In this document: positions 9,487 through 20,397 of the stretch, in pieces
How positions within the stretch are numbered: position 1 is the first letter of the stretch
How the letters are laid out: each line of letters starts with the position of its first letter
Assembly: GCF_002778275.1 (NCBI RefSeq)
Contig: NZ_NESG01000006.1
Coordinates: 1 to 64,000 of the forward strand
DNA from: Limnohabitans sp. G3-2
Lineage (GTDB): Bacteria > Pseudomonadota > Gammaproteobacteria > Burkholderiales > Burkholderiaceae_C
Direction: 5' to 3'
DNA: 64,000 bases
Made by a program: the position numbers and the translations under genes
The notes under the pieces: model-generated
What the model was told of the DNA's origin: nothing
The model's database searches: none
The model's input: the letters and a program-made list of their open reading frames with translations, nothing else

Positions 9487-10398
9487 TTAGCCAGCGCTCA
9501 GCCAAGCCCGAGAGATGTCGTTGATCAAGGCGAGCGTGGCTTGTTGGGTCAAGGTGGTGGGGCGCAAGGAACTGATGGCCGTTGTGAGCTGAATGTTCAA
9601 GGCCGGCGCTGAGACAGACCTGACGGTGTAGGCCGAGGGGCGAACCGATCGCACGACGGCGTTGCGCGGCAAGATGGCGTAGCCCGCGCCGTCGGCCACC
9701 AAGTCCAGAATGGCACTGACGCCATCGATCTCCAGCGCAATGAGCGGCCGGCAGCCGATGGCGGCCATTTCCGACTCCACATGCATGCGGATGGCGTTGG
9801 GGCGCGTGGGGATGACCAAGGGCAGGGCGGCGACCTCTTGCAAGCGGATGGCGGGTGGGGGCGGGTCTTCTTGCAAGCCGGGTGGGCGGGGCTGCACCAG
9901 CAACAGTTCTTCTTGAACCAGAGGGGTGTGCTCGATGCCTGGCATGGGGCTGGGGTTGTAGAGCACGGCGATGTCCAAGCGGCCGTTTTGGAGGTTTTCC
10001 TGCATCGCGCTCGACAGGCCCTCACTGATGGAGAGCTGGGCCTCGGGCATCTTGGCGCGAAAGGCGCGGGTCAAGGGGACCGTGAGCATCCGGGCCACGC
10101 TGGGCGGGAGCCCGAGCGCCACCCGACCCGTGAGCCCCGTGCGCACCCGCCCGAGTTCTTCGCGCGCCCGCTCGACTTGGTGCAAGATGCCCCTCCCGTG
10201 CTCGAGCAGCAGTTGCCCGGCCTGGGTGGGCGTGGCGCCCCGCCCGTTACGCACCAGCAGGTTTTGCCGCAACTCCACTTCGAGCAGCCGCACTTGGCGG
10301 CTCAGGGCCGGTTGAGCGATGTTCAGGGCTTGGGCGGCGCGGGTGAAACTGCCCAGTTCCGCCACGCGCACAAAATATTCCAGCTGTTTGAGGTCCAT
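9487..10398 (-). CDS. LysR-family transcriptional regulator, likely of the lig (pmd) cluster
   Basis: This is a 303-residue LysR regulator. The winged helix-turn-helix occupies residues 1-60 (LEYFVRVAELGSFTRAAQ, then LNIAQPALSRQVRLLE), and the periplasmic-binding-like effector domain occupies 90-295. It is transcribed divergently from ligJ across a 154-bp spacer, the classical arrangement for a LysR activator and its target operon. Comamonas pmd clusters are also controlled by a LysR protein. The likely inducer is protocatechuate or a 4,5-cleavage intermediate, which is inference. Its end lies 4 bp from the convergent AEC gene. Confidence 0.88.
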   Translation of the reverse strand: MDLKQLEYFVRVAELGSFTRAAQALNIAQPALSRQVRLLEVELRQNLLVRNGRGATPTQAGQLLLEHGRGILHQVERAREELGRVRTGLTGRVALGLPPSVARMLTVPLTRAFRAKMPEAQLSISEGLSSAMQENLQNGRLDIAVLYNPSPMPGIEHTPLVQEELLLVQPRPPGLQEDPPPPAIRLQEVAALPLVIPTRPNAIRMHVESEMAAIGCRPLIALEIDGVSAILDLVADGAGYAILPRNAVVRSVRPSAYTVRSVSAPALNIQLTTAISSLRPTTLTQQATLALINDISRAWLSAG

Positions 10399-10435
10399 GG
10401 GGGTCTTGAGGGGCTATCGTTGCAGATCATTTTGT

Positions 10436-10456
10436 CATATCCGCATCTTGGCTATG
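10436..10456. promoter_or_regulatory. Candidate LysR binding site in the lysR-ligJ spacer
   Basis: A CATA-N13-TATG dyad sits midway in the divergent spacer. This spacing and AT-rich ends resemble the T-N11-A boxes bound by LysR regulators. It is 38 bp from the regulator start and about 97 bp from ligJ. Confidence 0.3.
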
Positions 10457-10552
10457 CGTTTTTGATCTATCTGCTAGATGCCCATGGGGAGGCGCCGTCG
10501 CCAGGTGTCACGGCACAATCCAAACCAGCAAAGGTCACCTGAGGAAGCCACC

Positions 10553-11599
10553 ATGAGCCAAACAAAACCCTTGATCATCGACGTGCACGGCCACTACACC
10601 ACCGCCCCCAAGGCGCTGGAAGATTGGCGCAACCGCCAGATCGCCGGCATCAAGGACCCCGCGTCCATGCCCAAAGTGTCCGAGCTGAAGATCAGCGATG
10701 ACGAACTGCGTGAGACCATCGAGACCAACCAGCTGGCCAAGATGAAAGAGCGTGGCTCGGACATCACCATCTTCAGCCCGCGGGCCAGTTTCATGGCCCA
10801 CCACATCGGCGACTTCCATGTGTCGTCCACTTGGGCCGCGATCTGCAACGAGCTGTGCTACCGCGTGAGCCAGCTGTTCCCCGACCACTTTGTGCCTGCC
10901 GCCATGCTGCCCCAGTCGCCCGGCGTGGACCCGGCCACCTGCATTCCCGAGCTGGTCAAGTGCGTCGAGCAATACGGCAACGTGGGCATCAACCTCAACC
11001 CCGATCCCTCGGGCGGTCACTGGACATCGCCGCCCTTGAGCGACAAGGCCTGGTACCCCATTTACGAGAAGATGGTCGAGTACGACATCCCCGCGATGAT
11101 CCACGTGAGCACCAGTTGCAACAGCTGTTTTCACACCACCGGTGCGCACTACCTGAACGCCGACACCACCGCCTTCATGCAGTGCCTGACCAGTGATTTG
11201 TTCAAGGACTTTCCGACGCTGAAGTTCTTGATCCCGCATGGCGGCGGCGCGGTGCCTTACCACTGGGGGCGCTTTCGCGGTTTGGCCCAAGAGCTGAAGA
11301 AGCCCTTGTTGTCCGAGCACCTGCTGAACAACATCTTCTTTGACACCTGCGTGTACCACCAGCCAGGCATCGACTTGCTGACCAAAGTGATCCCGGTCAA
11401 GAACATTTTGTTTGCTTCCGAGATGATCGGGGCGGTGCGCGGCATCGACCCCGAAACCGGCCACTACTACGACGACACCAAGCGCTATGTGCAAGCCACG
11501 GCCAACCTGAACGACCAAGAGCGTTACATGGTCTACGAAGGCAATGCGCGCCGCGTCTTCAAGCGTCTGGACGATCAGTTGACCGCCAAGGGCAAATAA
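10553..11599 (+). CDS. ligJ: 4-oxalomesaconate hydratase (LigJ/PmdE), amidohydrolase superfamily
   Basis: The enzyme hydrates 4-oxalomesaconate to 4-carboxy-4-hydroxy-2-oxoadipate in the protocatechuate 4,5-cleavage pathway. The protein is 348 residues, close to Sphingobium LigJ. It starts with a metal-binding VHGHY motif (H12, H14), followed by IHVSTSCN and [15 protein letters not shown] in the TIM barrel. The ATG at 10553 has a GAGGAAG ribosome site. It is the first gene of the ligJ-K-I-A-B-C run, the same order as pmdEFDABC in Comamonas. It is not related to GalB-type hydratases. Confidence 0.92.
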   Translation: MSQTKPLIIDVHGHYTTAPKALEDWRNRQIAGIKDPASMPKVSELKISDDELRETIETNQLAKMKERGSDITIFSPRASFMAHHIGDFHVSSTWAAICNELCYRVSQLFPDHFVPAAMLPQSPGVDPATCIPELVKCVEQYGNVGINLNPDPSGGHWTSPPLSDKAWYPIYEKMVEYDIPAMIHVSTSCNSCFHTTGAHYLNADTTAFMQCLTSDLFKDFPTLKFLIPHGGGAVPYHWGRFRGLAQELKKPLLSEHLLNNIFFDTCVYHQPGIDLLTKVIPVKNILFASEMIGAVRGIDPETGHYYDDTKRYVQATANLNDQERYMVYEGNARRVFKRLDDQLTAKGK

Positions 11600-11607
11600 C
11601 ACGTCTT

Positions 11608-11673
11608 TTGTGGGAGGCTGCCCCTGCAGCCGAATGGTCACTTGCATTCGGCCGCAGGGGCGACCTCCCACAA
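11608..11673. repeat. Long imperfect inverted repeat, family A copy 1 (ligJ-ligK spacer)
   Basis: Two 29-nt arms (11608-11636 and 11645-11673) are inverted repeats matching at 26 of 29 positions around an 8-nt loop. Each arm begins TTGTGGGAGG and ends CCGAATG. A decayed relative lies at 45108-45207. The form resembles REP/BIME elements. It falls inside the lig operon and may form an mRNA hairpin between ligJ and ligK. Confidence 0.8.
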
Positions 11674-11699
11674 CGCAAACCCCCTATCAGGAGATAAGC

Positions 11700-12383
11700 A
11701 TGTACGAACTCGGCGTTGTTTACCGCAACATCACCCGCGCGGACCGCGCAGCCGCTGATGGCCTGGCGGCCCTTGGCTCCGCCACGGTGCATGAGGCCAT
11801 GGGCCGCGTGGGCCTCATGAAGTCTTATATGCGCCCCATTTATCCCGGTGCGCAGGTGTCGGGCACGGCCGTGACGGTGCTCTTGCACCCCGGCGACAAC
11901 TGGATGATGCACGTGGTGGCTGAACAGATTCAGCCGGGCGACATCGTGGTCGCGGCCATCACAGCCGACTGCACCGACGGTTACTTTGGTGACCTGTTGG
12001 CCACGTCCTTTCAGGCCCGTGGCGCGCGAGCCCTGATCATTGACGCCGGTGTGCGCGATGTGAAAGAGCTGCAAAAAATGAACTTTCCGGTGTGGAGCAA
12101 AGCCATCAGCAGCAAGGGCTGCATCAAGGCCACCATCGGCTCGGTCAACATCCCTGTGGTGTGCGCAGGCATGGTGGTGACGCCCGGCGACGTGGTCGTG
12201 GCCGATGACGATGGTGTGGTGTGCGTGCCGGCTGCCCGTGCCGTGCAAACGCTCGAAGCGGCGCAAAAACGCGAAAGCTTCGAAGGCGAAAAACGCGCCA
12301 AACTGGCCTCCGGTGTGCTGGGCCTCGATATGTACAAGATGCGCGAGCCGCTGGCGGCTGCGGGGCTGAAGTACATCGACTGA
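11700..12383 (+). CDS. ligK: 4-carboxy-4-hydroxy-2-oxoadipate aldolase (LigK/PmdF/ProA)
   Basis: This class II, divalent-metal pyruvate aldolase of the RraA-like fold has 227 residues. It splits 4-carboxy-4-hydroxy-2-oxoadipate into pyruvate and oxaloacetate, the last step of 4,5-cleavage. The family motif G-D-x-L...R-D is seen as G97-D98-L-L with R119-D120 in IIDAGVRD. The ATG follows AGGAGATA by a few bases. RraA itself lacks aldolase activity, but the full metal and pyruvate site here and the operon context support the aldolase. Confidence 0.93.
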   Translation: MYELGVVYRNITRADRAAADGLAALGSATVHEAMGRVGLMKSYMRPIYPGAQVSGTAVTVLLHPGDNWMMHVVAEQIQPGDIVVAAITADCTDGYFGDLLATSFQARGARALIIDAGVRDVKELQKMNFPVWSKAISSKGCIKATIGSVNIPVVCAGMVVTPGDVVVADDDGVVCVPAARAVQTLEAAQKRESFEGEKRAKLASGVLGLDMYKMREPLAAAGLKYID

Positions 12384-12389
12384 CCGCCT

Positions 12390-12463
12390 GTAGGTCGGCA
12401 CCTTCAGGTCCGACAGGTGCGGATTGACACAGGTTCATGTCGGGGCTAAAGCCGCCGACCTAC
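12390..12463. repeat. REP-like repeat pair, family B copy 1 (ligK-ligI spacer)
   Basis: Two inverted 26-nt units (12390-12415 and 12438-12463) share GTAGGTCGG at one end and are themselves palindromic. The right unit ends 10 bp before the first possible ligI ATG. The same family recurs at 20398-20524 and 21897-22014, always between genes. Confidence 0.8.
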
Positions 12464-12490
12464 CAATTAGACATGGATAAGGCTTTCACG

Positions 12491-13425
12491 ATGACCAAAC
12501 CCACAACAGGTGATTTCACCAAAACCGCTGGCTGGATGGACTGGTACACCGGTCCCAGCCAACCGACTTTCCAACTGCCCGCTGGCGCAGTGGACGCGCA
12601 TTGCCACGTGTTCGGCCCCGGCGCCGAGTTTCCGTATGCACCTGAGCGCAAGTACACGCCCTGCGATGCGTCCAAGCACCAGCTGTATGCGCTGCGCGAC
12701 CACCTTGGGTTTGAGCGCAACGTGGTGGTGCAGGCCACTTGCCACGGCGCGGACAACCGGGCCATGGTCGATGCCCTGGTCAACTCCGGCGGCAAGGCGC
12801 GTGGTGTGGCCACCGTCAAACGCAGCGTGACGGACGAAGAGATCCAGGCCATGCACGACGCGGGTGTGCGCGGCGTGCGCTTCAACTTCGTCAAGCGCCT
12901 GGTGGATTTCACGCCCAAGGACGAGTTGCTCGAGATCGCTGGCCGCATTCAAAAATGGGGCTGGCATGTGGTCATTTATTTCGAGGCGGTCGATCTGCCT
13001 GAGTTGTGGGACTTCTTCACCGCACTGCCCACCACCGTGGTGGTGGACCACATGGGCCGCCCCGATGTGTCTCTGCCCGTGGACGGCCCGCAGTTCGCGC
13101 TGTTCCAGAAGTTCATGCGCGAGCACCCCAATGTCTGGAGCAAGGTGTCTTGCCCCGAGCGTTTGTCGGTCACTGGCCCCAAGGCATTGAACGGCGAGCA
13201 AAACGCTTACCAGGACGTCATCCCCTTTGCCAAGCGCATCGTGGAGGCGTTTCCAGACCGCGTGTTGTGGGGCACCGACTGGCCTCACCCCAACTTGAAA
13301 GACCACATGCCCGACGATGGCCTGCTGGTGGACTTCATCCCGCACATCGCGCCCACATCAGAGCTGCAACGCAAGCTGTTGGTGGACAACCCGATGCGCC
13401 TGTACTGGCCCGAGGAGAACAACTG

Positions 13426-13426
<1 letters not shown>
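12491..13426 (+). CDS. ligI: 2-pyrone-4,6-dicarboxylate hydrolase (LigI/PmdD)
   Basis: The enzyme opens the lactone 2-pyrone-4,6-dicarboxylate to 4-oxalomesaconate. The 311-residue protein is an amidohydrolase-superfamily TIM barrel. It has DAHCHVFGP (H37, H39), VVVDHMGRPD and the late WGTDWPHPN motif with the catalytic aspartate. The ATG at 12491 has TAAGG just upstream. An in-frame ATG at 12473 directly follows the repeat and has no ribosome site. The stop overlaps the ligA start (TGATG), so hydrolase and dioxygenase are coupled. Confidence 0.92.
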
Positions 13427-14765
<1,339 letters not shown>

Positions 14766-14776
14766 GAGAGTTCACC

Positions 14777-15730
14777 ATGAGTCAAACCATCCGAGTCGCC
14801 CTGGCGGGCGCTGGCGCCTTCGGCATCAAACACCTTGACGGCATCCAAAACATCGACGGCGTGCAAGTCGTCTCTTTGATCGGCCGTGAGTTGGCCAAAA
14901 CCCAAGAGGTGGCGGACAAATACGGCATTGCTCACGTCACCACCGACCTCCATGAGTCATTGGCTCTGAAAGAAGTCGACGCCGTCATCTTGTGCACACC
15001 CACACAAATGCACGCCAGCCAGACCCTGGCTTGCCTGCAGGCCGGTAAGCACGTGCAGGTTGAAATCCCGCTGTGCGATGTGTACCAGGAGGGCCAGGAA
15101 GTTTTGCGTGTCCAACAAGCAACAGGTCTCGTGGCCATGGTGGGCCACACCCGCCGCTTCAACCCCAGCCACCAGTGGGTGAACCAGAAAATCAAGGCCG
15201 GTGAATTCAACATCCAGCAAATGGATGTGCAGACCTACTTTTTCCGCCGCACCAACATGAACGCGCTGGGCCAGGCCCGCAGCTGGACCGACCACCTGCT
15301 TTGGCACCATGCCGCGCACACGGTGGATTTGTTCGCCTACCAGTGCGGCAGTCCCATTGTCAAAGCCCATGCGGTGCAAGGTCCGATCCACCCCACCCTG
15401 GGTATCGCCATGGACATGAGCATCCAGCTGCAAGCGGCCAATGGGGCGATTTGCACCCTGAGCCTGAGTTTCAACAACGACGGCCCACTGGGCACCTACT
15501 TCCGCTACATCGGTGACACCGGGACTTACCTGGCCCGTTATGACGATTTGTTCACGGGCAAGGAGGCGCAAATCGACGTGTCCCAGGTGGCCGTCTCGAT
15601 GAACGGTATTGAATTGCAAGACCGCGAGTTTTTTGCCGCGATCCGTGAAGGCCGAGAGCCCAATTCCAGCATCGCGCAAGTCTTGCCGTGCTACCAGGTC
15701 TTGCATGACCTGGAGCAGCAATTGGCCTGA
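14777..15730 (+). CDS. ligC: 4-carboxy-2-hydroxymuconate-6-semialdehyde dehydrogenase (LigC/PmdC)
   Basis: This NADP-dependent Gfo/Idh/MocA-fold dehydrogenase of 317 residues oxidises the ring-cleavage product, as its hemiacetal, to 2-pyrone-4,6-dicarboxylate. The Rossmann motif GAGAFGIKH is at residues 11-19. The typical EKP motif is replaced by VEIPLCD at about 95, as in LigC. GHTRRFNPS near 125 and DHLLWHHAAHTVDL near 175 provide catalytic residues. It is the last lig enzyme in the run, and an MFS gene follows 10 bp later. Confidence 0.92.
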   Translation: MSQTIRVALAGAGAFGIKHLDGIQNIDGVQVVSLIGRELAKTQEVADKYGIAHVTTDLHESLALKEVDAVILCTPTQMHASQTLACLQAGKHVQVEIPLCDVYQEGQEVLRVQQATGLVAMVGHTRRFNPSHQWVNQKIKAGEFNIQQMDVQTYFFRRTNMNALGQARSWTDHLLWHHAAHTVDLFAYQCGSPIVKAHAVQGPIHPTLGIAMDMSIQLQAANGAICTLSLSFNNDGPLGTYFRYIGDTGTYLARYDDLFTGKEAQIDVSQVAVSMNGIELQDREFFAAIREGREPNSSIAQVLPCYQVLHDLEQQLA

Positions 15731-15740
15731 CACCCAGCGC

Positions 15741-16919
15741 ATGACCCCACTCACGCCACACCTCGAGAGCCAGTACCTGAAGGTCTTGGGCTTGGCGGGT
15801 TTTGCCAGCATGGCCGCCATGCGCATTGGCGATCCCATGCTGGTCGTGCTCAGCGAGGAGTTCCAGGTCAGTACGGGAGACGCCTCGGCGGTGGTCTCGG
15901 TGTATGCCGTGGTGTATGGGTTCTCTCAGCTGCTGTATGGCCCTTTGGGGGACCGCTTTGGCAAGCTGCGTGTGGTGTCTTGGGCGGTGTTGGCCTGTGC
16001 GCTGTTCAGCGCCATCACGTGCATGTCGGCGAATTTGCCCATGCTCGTCATCATGCGCGGTTTCATGGGCATGGCGGGCGCGGGCATCATTCCCTTGGCC
16101 ATGGCCTGGGTGGGCGACCAAGTGCCCTACGAAAGGCGGCAGGAAACGCTGGCCAAAATCATGAGCGCCACCGTGATCGGCATGATGAGTGGCCTGTGGT
16201 TTGGTGGTTTTGCCGCCGACGCGCTGGGCTGGCGAAGCGCCTTTGTGGTTCTGTCGGTGTTGTTTTCGGTGGCCGCTGCCATGTTGTGGCGTTTGCTGCG
16301 CCGCCACCCGCTGGCCTCAGCTTGCGATGCGCCCGGTTTATGGGCCTCGCTGCGCACGACGGGGCAATTGTTGGGCATGCCACGGGTGCGCTGGGTGCTG
16401 AGCGTCACGGCCAGCGAAGGGGCTTTGGTCTTCGGCTCCATGGCCTTCATGCCCACACATTTGCACCAGCACTATGGTTTGAGTGTGGTGGCCGCAGGCT
16501 CGGTCATGATGCTGTACGGCGTAGGGGGCTTGTTTTACAGCCAGATGGCGCGGCGTTGGCTGGCTTGGCTGGGCGAGCGGGGGCTGGTGCGGACCGGTGC
16601 GGGCTTGATCGTTTCGGGCTTTTTGTTGTTGGCCTGGGGCAGCGCGGCTTGGCAAGGGATGCTGGCCTGCACCCTCACGGGTCTGGGCTTTTACATGTTG
16701 CACAACACCTTGCAAGTACAAGCCACGCAGATGGCGCCGGCAGCGCGGGGAACGGCGGTGACCCTGTTTGCCAGTTCGCTGTTTTTCGGTCAGTCCACGG
16801 GGGTGCTGCTCATGGCCCAAAGTGTGGACATGGGCTGGCTGGCCTATGCGTTCACGGCAGCGGCCGTGTGTGTCATCGCCTTGGGCGCCGTGGTCTACCG
16901 TTTGGTGGGGCGGCACTGA
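15741..16919 (+). CDS. Major facilitator superfamily transporter
   Basis: This 392-residue inner-membrane protein has 12 predicted helices. The MFS loop 2-3 motif is GPLGDRFGKLR near residue 68. The first ATG at 15741 follows ligC by 10 bp, so it is probably part of the lig transcript. Comamonas clusters place an MFS protocatechuate permease (PmdK) before pmdE, whereas here the carrier is at the 3' end. The sequence resembles drug/H+ antiporter-type MFS as much as aromatic-acid symporters, so import of protocatechuate is only plausible. Confidence 0.82.
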   Translation: MTPLTPHLESQYLKVLGLAGFASMAAMRIGDPMLVVLSEEFQVSTGDASAVVSVYAVVYGFSQLLYGPLGDRFGKLRVVSWAVLACALFSAITCMSANLPMLVIMRGFMGMAGAGIIPLAMAWVGDQVPYERRQETLAKIMSATVIGMMSGLWFGGFAADALGWRSAFVVLSVLFSVAAAMLWRLLRRHPLASACDAPGLWASLRTTGQLLGMPRVRWVLSVTASEGALVFGSMAFMPTHLHQHYGLSVVAAGSVMMLYGVGGLFYSQMARRWLAWLGERGLVRTGAGLIVSGFLLLAWGSAAWQGMLACTLTGLGFYMLHNTLQVQATQMAPAARGTAVTLFASSLFFGQSTGVLLMAQSVDMGWLAYAFTAAAVCVIALGAVVYRLVGRH

Positions 16920-16929
16920 AGGTCCGGGC

Positions 16930-17757
16930 TCATGCCTTGAAGCCGAACAAGCGTTGCGGTGTGTCCCACAACACCTGGTGTCTGTCGGCCGCATCGGGCA
17001 GCCAATCTTTCAGCCAACGCTGAAGGGGCCCGTAATCGATTCGGGCTGGAGCCCGCAAGAAGGGCCAGTCCGAAGCCCACACCAAAGCTTTCGGTGTGAA
17101 GGATTCGATCAGCGCCGCCACATACGGTCTTGCATCGACCCAGGGACAGGGCAGGGCGGAAAACTTGGCACAGCCCGACAGTTTCACGCAGGCGCGCCCT
17201 GAGTCTGCCCATTTCAGCAGGGCTTGGAAGCCAGCCTGTTGCACACCGGCTTTGACTTCAGGGCGACCGCAGTGGTCAAAGAGCACGCGGGCGCCACTGT
17301 CTTGCAACAGGGGGTTCAGAGACACGAGTTGGTTGCCTTCGATTTGCACTTGCACCCACAGGTCAAGATCGCGCAACCGTTGCAAGAGCGGCGCCGTGTT
17401 GGCATAAAAGTCAGTGCCCAGCAATGCGGCATTGAACGCCACCCCCACCACGCCCGCGGCTTGGAGGTCTTGCAGTTCGCTCAGGCCCGTGTCGTTGGGA
17501 ACGACAGCGATGCCTTTGTAGCGGCCACCGCCTTGTTTCAGGGTGTCAAGCAAGCAGCGGTTGTCCAAGCCATAGCCCGAGTTCGGTCCCACCAGCAAGG
17601 CATGCTTGACATGGTGGGCATCCAAAACTTGGGCGAGCATGGCCGGTGTTCCGGTTTCTGCGGGCGTGGGCACATACCACGTGTCACGGGCATAGGGAAA
17701 GCGCAGCGGGTCAAACACATGGACATGGCAGTCAATGGCAGGTTCACTCAGTGGCAT
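16930..17757 (-). CDS. Amidohydrolase-family TIM-barrel hydrolase (COG3618, LigI-like)
   Basis: This is a predicted lactone-type hydrolase of 275 residues from the ATG at 17757, or 284 from an ATG at 17784. The motifs parallel LigI: IDCHVHVFDP at the N terminus, RVLFDHCGRPE in the middle and LVWASDWPF near residue 225. The protein is shorter than LigI and clearly divergent, so it is a paralogue, not a duplicate. It converges on the MFS gene and diverges from aroE. Substrates in COG3618 include 2-pyrone dicarboxylate and sugar lactones. Confidence 0.78.
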   Translation of the reverse strand: MPLSEPAIDCHVHVFDPLRFPYARDTWYVPTPAETGTPAMLAQVLDAHHVKHALLVGPNSGYGLDNRCLLDTLKQGGGRYKGIAVVPNDTGLSELQDLQAAGVVGVAFNAALLGTDFYANTAPLLQRLRDLDLWVQVQIEGNQLVSLNPLLQDSGARVLFDHCGRPEVKAGVQQAGFQALLKWADSGRACVKLSGCAKFSALPCPWVDARPYVAALIESFTPKALVWASDWPFLRAPARIDYGPLQRWLKDWLPDAADRHQVLWDTPQRLFGFKA

Positions 17758-17854
17758 GGGGCAATTGACAGAACAAAAAGGCATTGTGACCCGGTGTCAG
17801 CCATTTGGCGCTGTCGCGGCGATAAGATCGGCAGATTGTTTGCTGGAATTCCTT

Positions 17855-18688
17855 ATGACAGACCGTTACGCCGTGATCGGCAACCCCATCGCGCAGAGCA
17901 AGTCGCCGCTCATCCACACCGCCTATGCCCAAGTCACCGGGCATGACATCGAATACACCAAGTTGTTGGCCCCATTGGGTGGCTTTGCCGCGGCCGTGGA
18001 AACATTTCGAGCCGCAGGGGGGCGGGGCATGAACGTGACCGCGCCCTTCAAGCTCGATGCCTTTGCCTATGCCACCGATCTGGCACCCAGCGCGCAGATG
18101 GCCGGGGCCGTCAACGCCTTGAAATTCGAGGGTGACAAAGTTCATGCCGAAAATTTCGACGGTGTGGGTCTGGTGCGTGATGTGGTGCACAACCTGGGCT
18201 GCCCGTTGCAAGGGCGACGGGTCTTGATTTTGGGCGCGGGCGGTGCGACCCGGGGGGCCTTGCTGCCCATCTTGGCCCAGAGGCCGGCCGAGTTGTGGGT
18301 CGTCAACCGCACCGTGGCCAAAGCCCAAGCGCTCGCTCAATTGGCGGGCCAGCACCAGACGGGCGCGGTGCCGGTTCGGGGGATCGGCTACGCCGATCTG
18401 GGCACAGCGGCGTTTGATGCGGTGTTCAATGCCACCTCGGCCAGTTTGACCGCCGAATTGCCGCCTTTGCCCACTTCGGCTTTTGCACCCGGGTGTCTGG
18501 CTTACGAACTGGCTTACGGCAAGGGCCTCACGCCCTTTCTGCGGCTCGCTCAGCAAGCCGGTGTGACGCAGCTGGCCGATGGCGTGGGCATGTTGGCAGA
18601 GCAAGCCGCGGAGGCTTTTGAGTGGTGGCGTGGCGTGCGCCCAGACACGGCTGCCGTCATTCAACAACTGACCGTGCCCTTGGTTTGA
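17855..18688 (+). CDS. aroE: Shikimate dehydrogenase (canonical AroE)
   Basis: This NADP-dependent reduction enzyme converts 3-dehydroshikimate to shikimate. It has 277 residues, the standard length. Substrate-binding serines are in NPIAQSKSP (S15, S17), the catalytic lysine is K66 in NVTAPFK, the aspartate is D102 in ENFDGVG, and N87 is in GAVNAL. The nucleotide motif is GAGGATRG. All residues match biosynthetic AroE, and this is the most canonical of three paralogues in the window. Its place beside protocatechuate genes may be chance or may link shikimate flux to catabolism. Confidence 0.93.
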   Translation: MTDRYAVIGNPIAQSKSPLIHTAYAQVTGHDIEYTKLLAPLGGFAAAVETFRAAGGRGMNVTAPFKLDAFAYATDLAPSAQMAGAVNALKFEGDKVHAENFDGVGLVRDVVHNLGCPLQGRRVLILGAGGATRGALLPILAQRPAELWVVNRTVAKAQALAQLAGQHQTGAVPVRGIGYADLGTAAFDAVFNATSASLTAELPPLPTSAFAPGCLAYELAYGKGLTPFLRLAQQAGVTQLADGVGMLAEQAAEAFEWWRGVRPDTAAVIQQLTVPLV

Positions 18689-18742
18689 CAAGGGCCAAGG
18701 GGCCCTCACCCTGGCCCTGGCCCTGGCCCGTTTTCGTGACCC

Positions 18743-20317
18743 TCAGGCCTTGAAGCAGGCCCCGTCCATGACCTTCAGGGGATGGGCCATCAGCGGCACG
18801 AACGCCATCTGGTCGAGCACATCGCGCTGCAGGTCGATGCCGGGGGCCAGCTCAAAGAGTTCGATGCCTTTGGGCGTGAGCCTGAAGCTGGCGCGCTCGG
18901 TCAGGTACAGCACTTCTTGTTGGCGCACCAAACCTTGCGGCCCTGAAAAGGTGATTTGGTCGACTTTTTTGACCAACTTTTTCACCGCACCTTGCGCGAT
19001 CACGCGCATCTGCCCGTCGCCGGTTTCAAGCTGGACGCCCTTGGCCGCCAAGGTGCCACAGAACACCACTTTTTTCGCGTTTTGCGCGATGTCGATGAAG
19101 CCGCCGGGGCCGACCGTGACGCCCCCCAAGCGCGAGACGTTGACCGAGCCTTCTTCGTCGAATTCGCCAAAGCCCAAAAAGGCAATGTCCAGACCCCCGC
19201 CGCCATAAAAGTCGAACTGCGTCGCGGCGTCCAGCATGGCGGTGGCGTTGCGGGCGTAGCCAAACAACACGCCGTCCATGAGCGTGCCGCCATAGGTGCC
19301 GTGTTCGATGGTTTGGTAAATGCGGTGCTGCTCGTCGCGCGCCGCCATCAGTTTGGCCACCGCATCGGGCACGCCCACACCGTAGTTGATGACGGGCCGG
19401 GTTTTGCCGGTGTTGAACAACTCCTGGTAGGCCCGTCGCGCCACCGCCTGGCGCTCGCTGAAGGCTTCTTGCGCAGCCGCTACTTCGCGGGCGTGGTCTT
19501 GGGCTTCGCTGCTCAAGCGCGCGGGCCCCGTCAACTCGCCGCTGAAGGCCGGATCGAAAGGGATGGCGTAGCTGGTGGACTGCTGCGGATCCACGACGAT
19601 GGCGTCCACCCAGGCCGAGGGGATGCGCACTTCACGGGCTTTGAGGGCGCCCTTGGGCAAGCGTTCTTTGACCTGCACGATGACTTTGCCCCCGCTGTTG
19701 CGGGCAGCCAAGGCCAAAGACTGCGCATCGAGGTTGGCCGCTTCGTGTTCAAAGCTGATGTTGCCGTCCTCGTCGGCGCTGCTGGCGCGCACGATGGCCA
19801 CGTGCACGGGGAAGGGTTTGTAGCGCAGGTATTCGCGGCCATCGATTTGGATGACTTCGGCCAGGTCGTCTTGCGCGGCATCGTTCATGCGGCCACCGCC
19901 GTGGCGCGGGTCGCACACCGTGCCCAGACCCACGTGGCTGATGACGCCGGGGCGGCCCGCACCGATTTCGCGCAGGAGCTGGCTGCTCACACCACCGGGC
20001 AGGATGTAGGCCTCGATTTTGTTGGCCAAGGCCAGCTGCTGCATGGCGGGCGACCACACCCAGTGGCCGCCAATGACGCGTCGGACCAGACCTTCGTGCG
20101 CGAAGCAGTTCATGCCTTTGGTTTTTTTGTCGCCAATGCCCAGCGCGTGGACGACGGTGAGGTTCTGCGGTGTTTGTGTGCTGAGGAAGCGTTCTTGCAC
20201 CGCTTCAAACACATGGGTCGCTTCCATCAAGCCGCCGCCGCCGCCCATGAGGCCCACGGTGTCACCGTCTTGGATGAGTTGTGCCGCTTGTGTGGCGGTC
20301 ATGAATTTGCTTTGCAT
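18743..20317 (-). CDS. Acyl-CoA:carboxylate CoA-transferase (family I, YdiF/propionate CoA-transferase type)
   Basis: This 524-residue CoA-transferase has alpha and beta halves fused in one chain, as in YdiF and propionate CoA-transferases. The N-terminal half has the GGGGGLMEATHV and GGHWVWSP motifs. The C-terminal half has the catalytic glutamate, predicted E338 in IEHGTYGGT, and GGGGLDIAFLGFGEFD. It would move CoA from acetyl- or succinyl-CoA to an organic acid. The acyl-CoA dehydrogenase gene 353 bp upstream on the same strand suggests joint activation and oxidation of an acid, but intervening repeats make a single transcript uncertain. Confidence 0.88.
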   Translation of the reverse strand: MQSKFMTATQAAQLIQDGDTVGLMGGGGGLMEATHVFEAVQERFLSTQTPQNLTVVHALGIGDKKTKGMNCFAHEGLVRRVIGGHWVWSPAMQQLALANKIEAYILPGGVSSQLLREIGAGRPGVISHVGLGTVCDPRHGGGRMNDAAQDDLAEVIQIDGREYLRYKPFPVHVAIVRASSADEDGNISFEHEAANLDAQSLALAARNSGGKVIVQVKERLPKGALKAREVRIPSAWVDAIVVDPQQSTSYAIPFDPAFSGELTGPARLSSEAQDHAREVAAAQEAFSERQAVARRAYQELFNTGKTRPVINYGVGVPDAVAKLMAARDEQHRIYQTIEHGTYGGTLMDGVLFGYARNATAMLDAATQFDFYGGGGLDIAFLGFGEFDEEGSVNVSRLGGVTVGPGGFIDIAQNAKKVVFCGTLAAKGVQLETGDGQMRVIAQGAVKKLVKKVDQITFSGPQGLVRQQEVLYLTERASFRLTPKGIELFELAPGIDLQRDVLDQMAFVPLMAHPLKVMDGACFKA

Positions 20318-20397
20318 TTTTTGAGTCTCTTATGGCTTGTTGACTGGCAGATTTTGGGTGTGCTGCATCGGGTGTGGCGTGGGCTTGCTGAGACTTT

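Noticed and set aside
18689-18742. CTGGCC tandem triplication between aroE and the CoA-transferase as a terminator
   Set aside because: A GC-rich stem can be drawn, but the following T-run is short (GTTTT) and the pairing ambiguous, so it is not listed as a feature.
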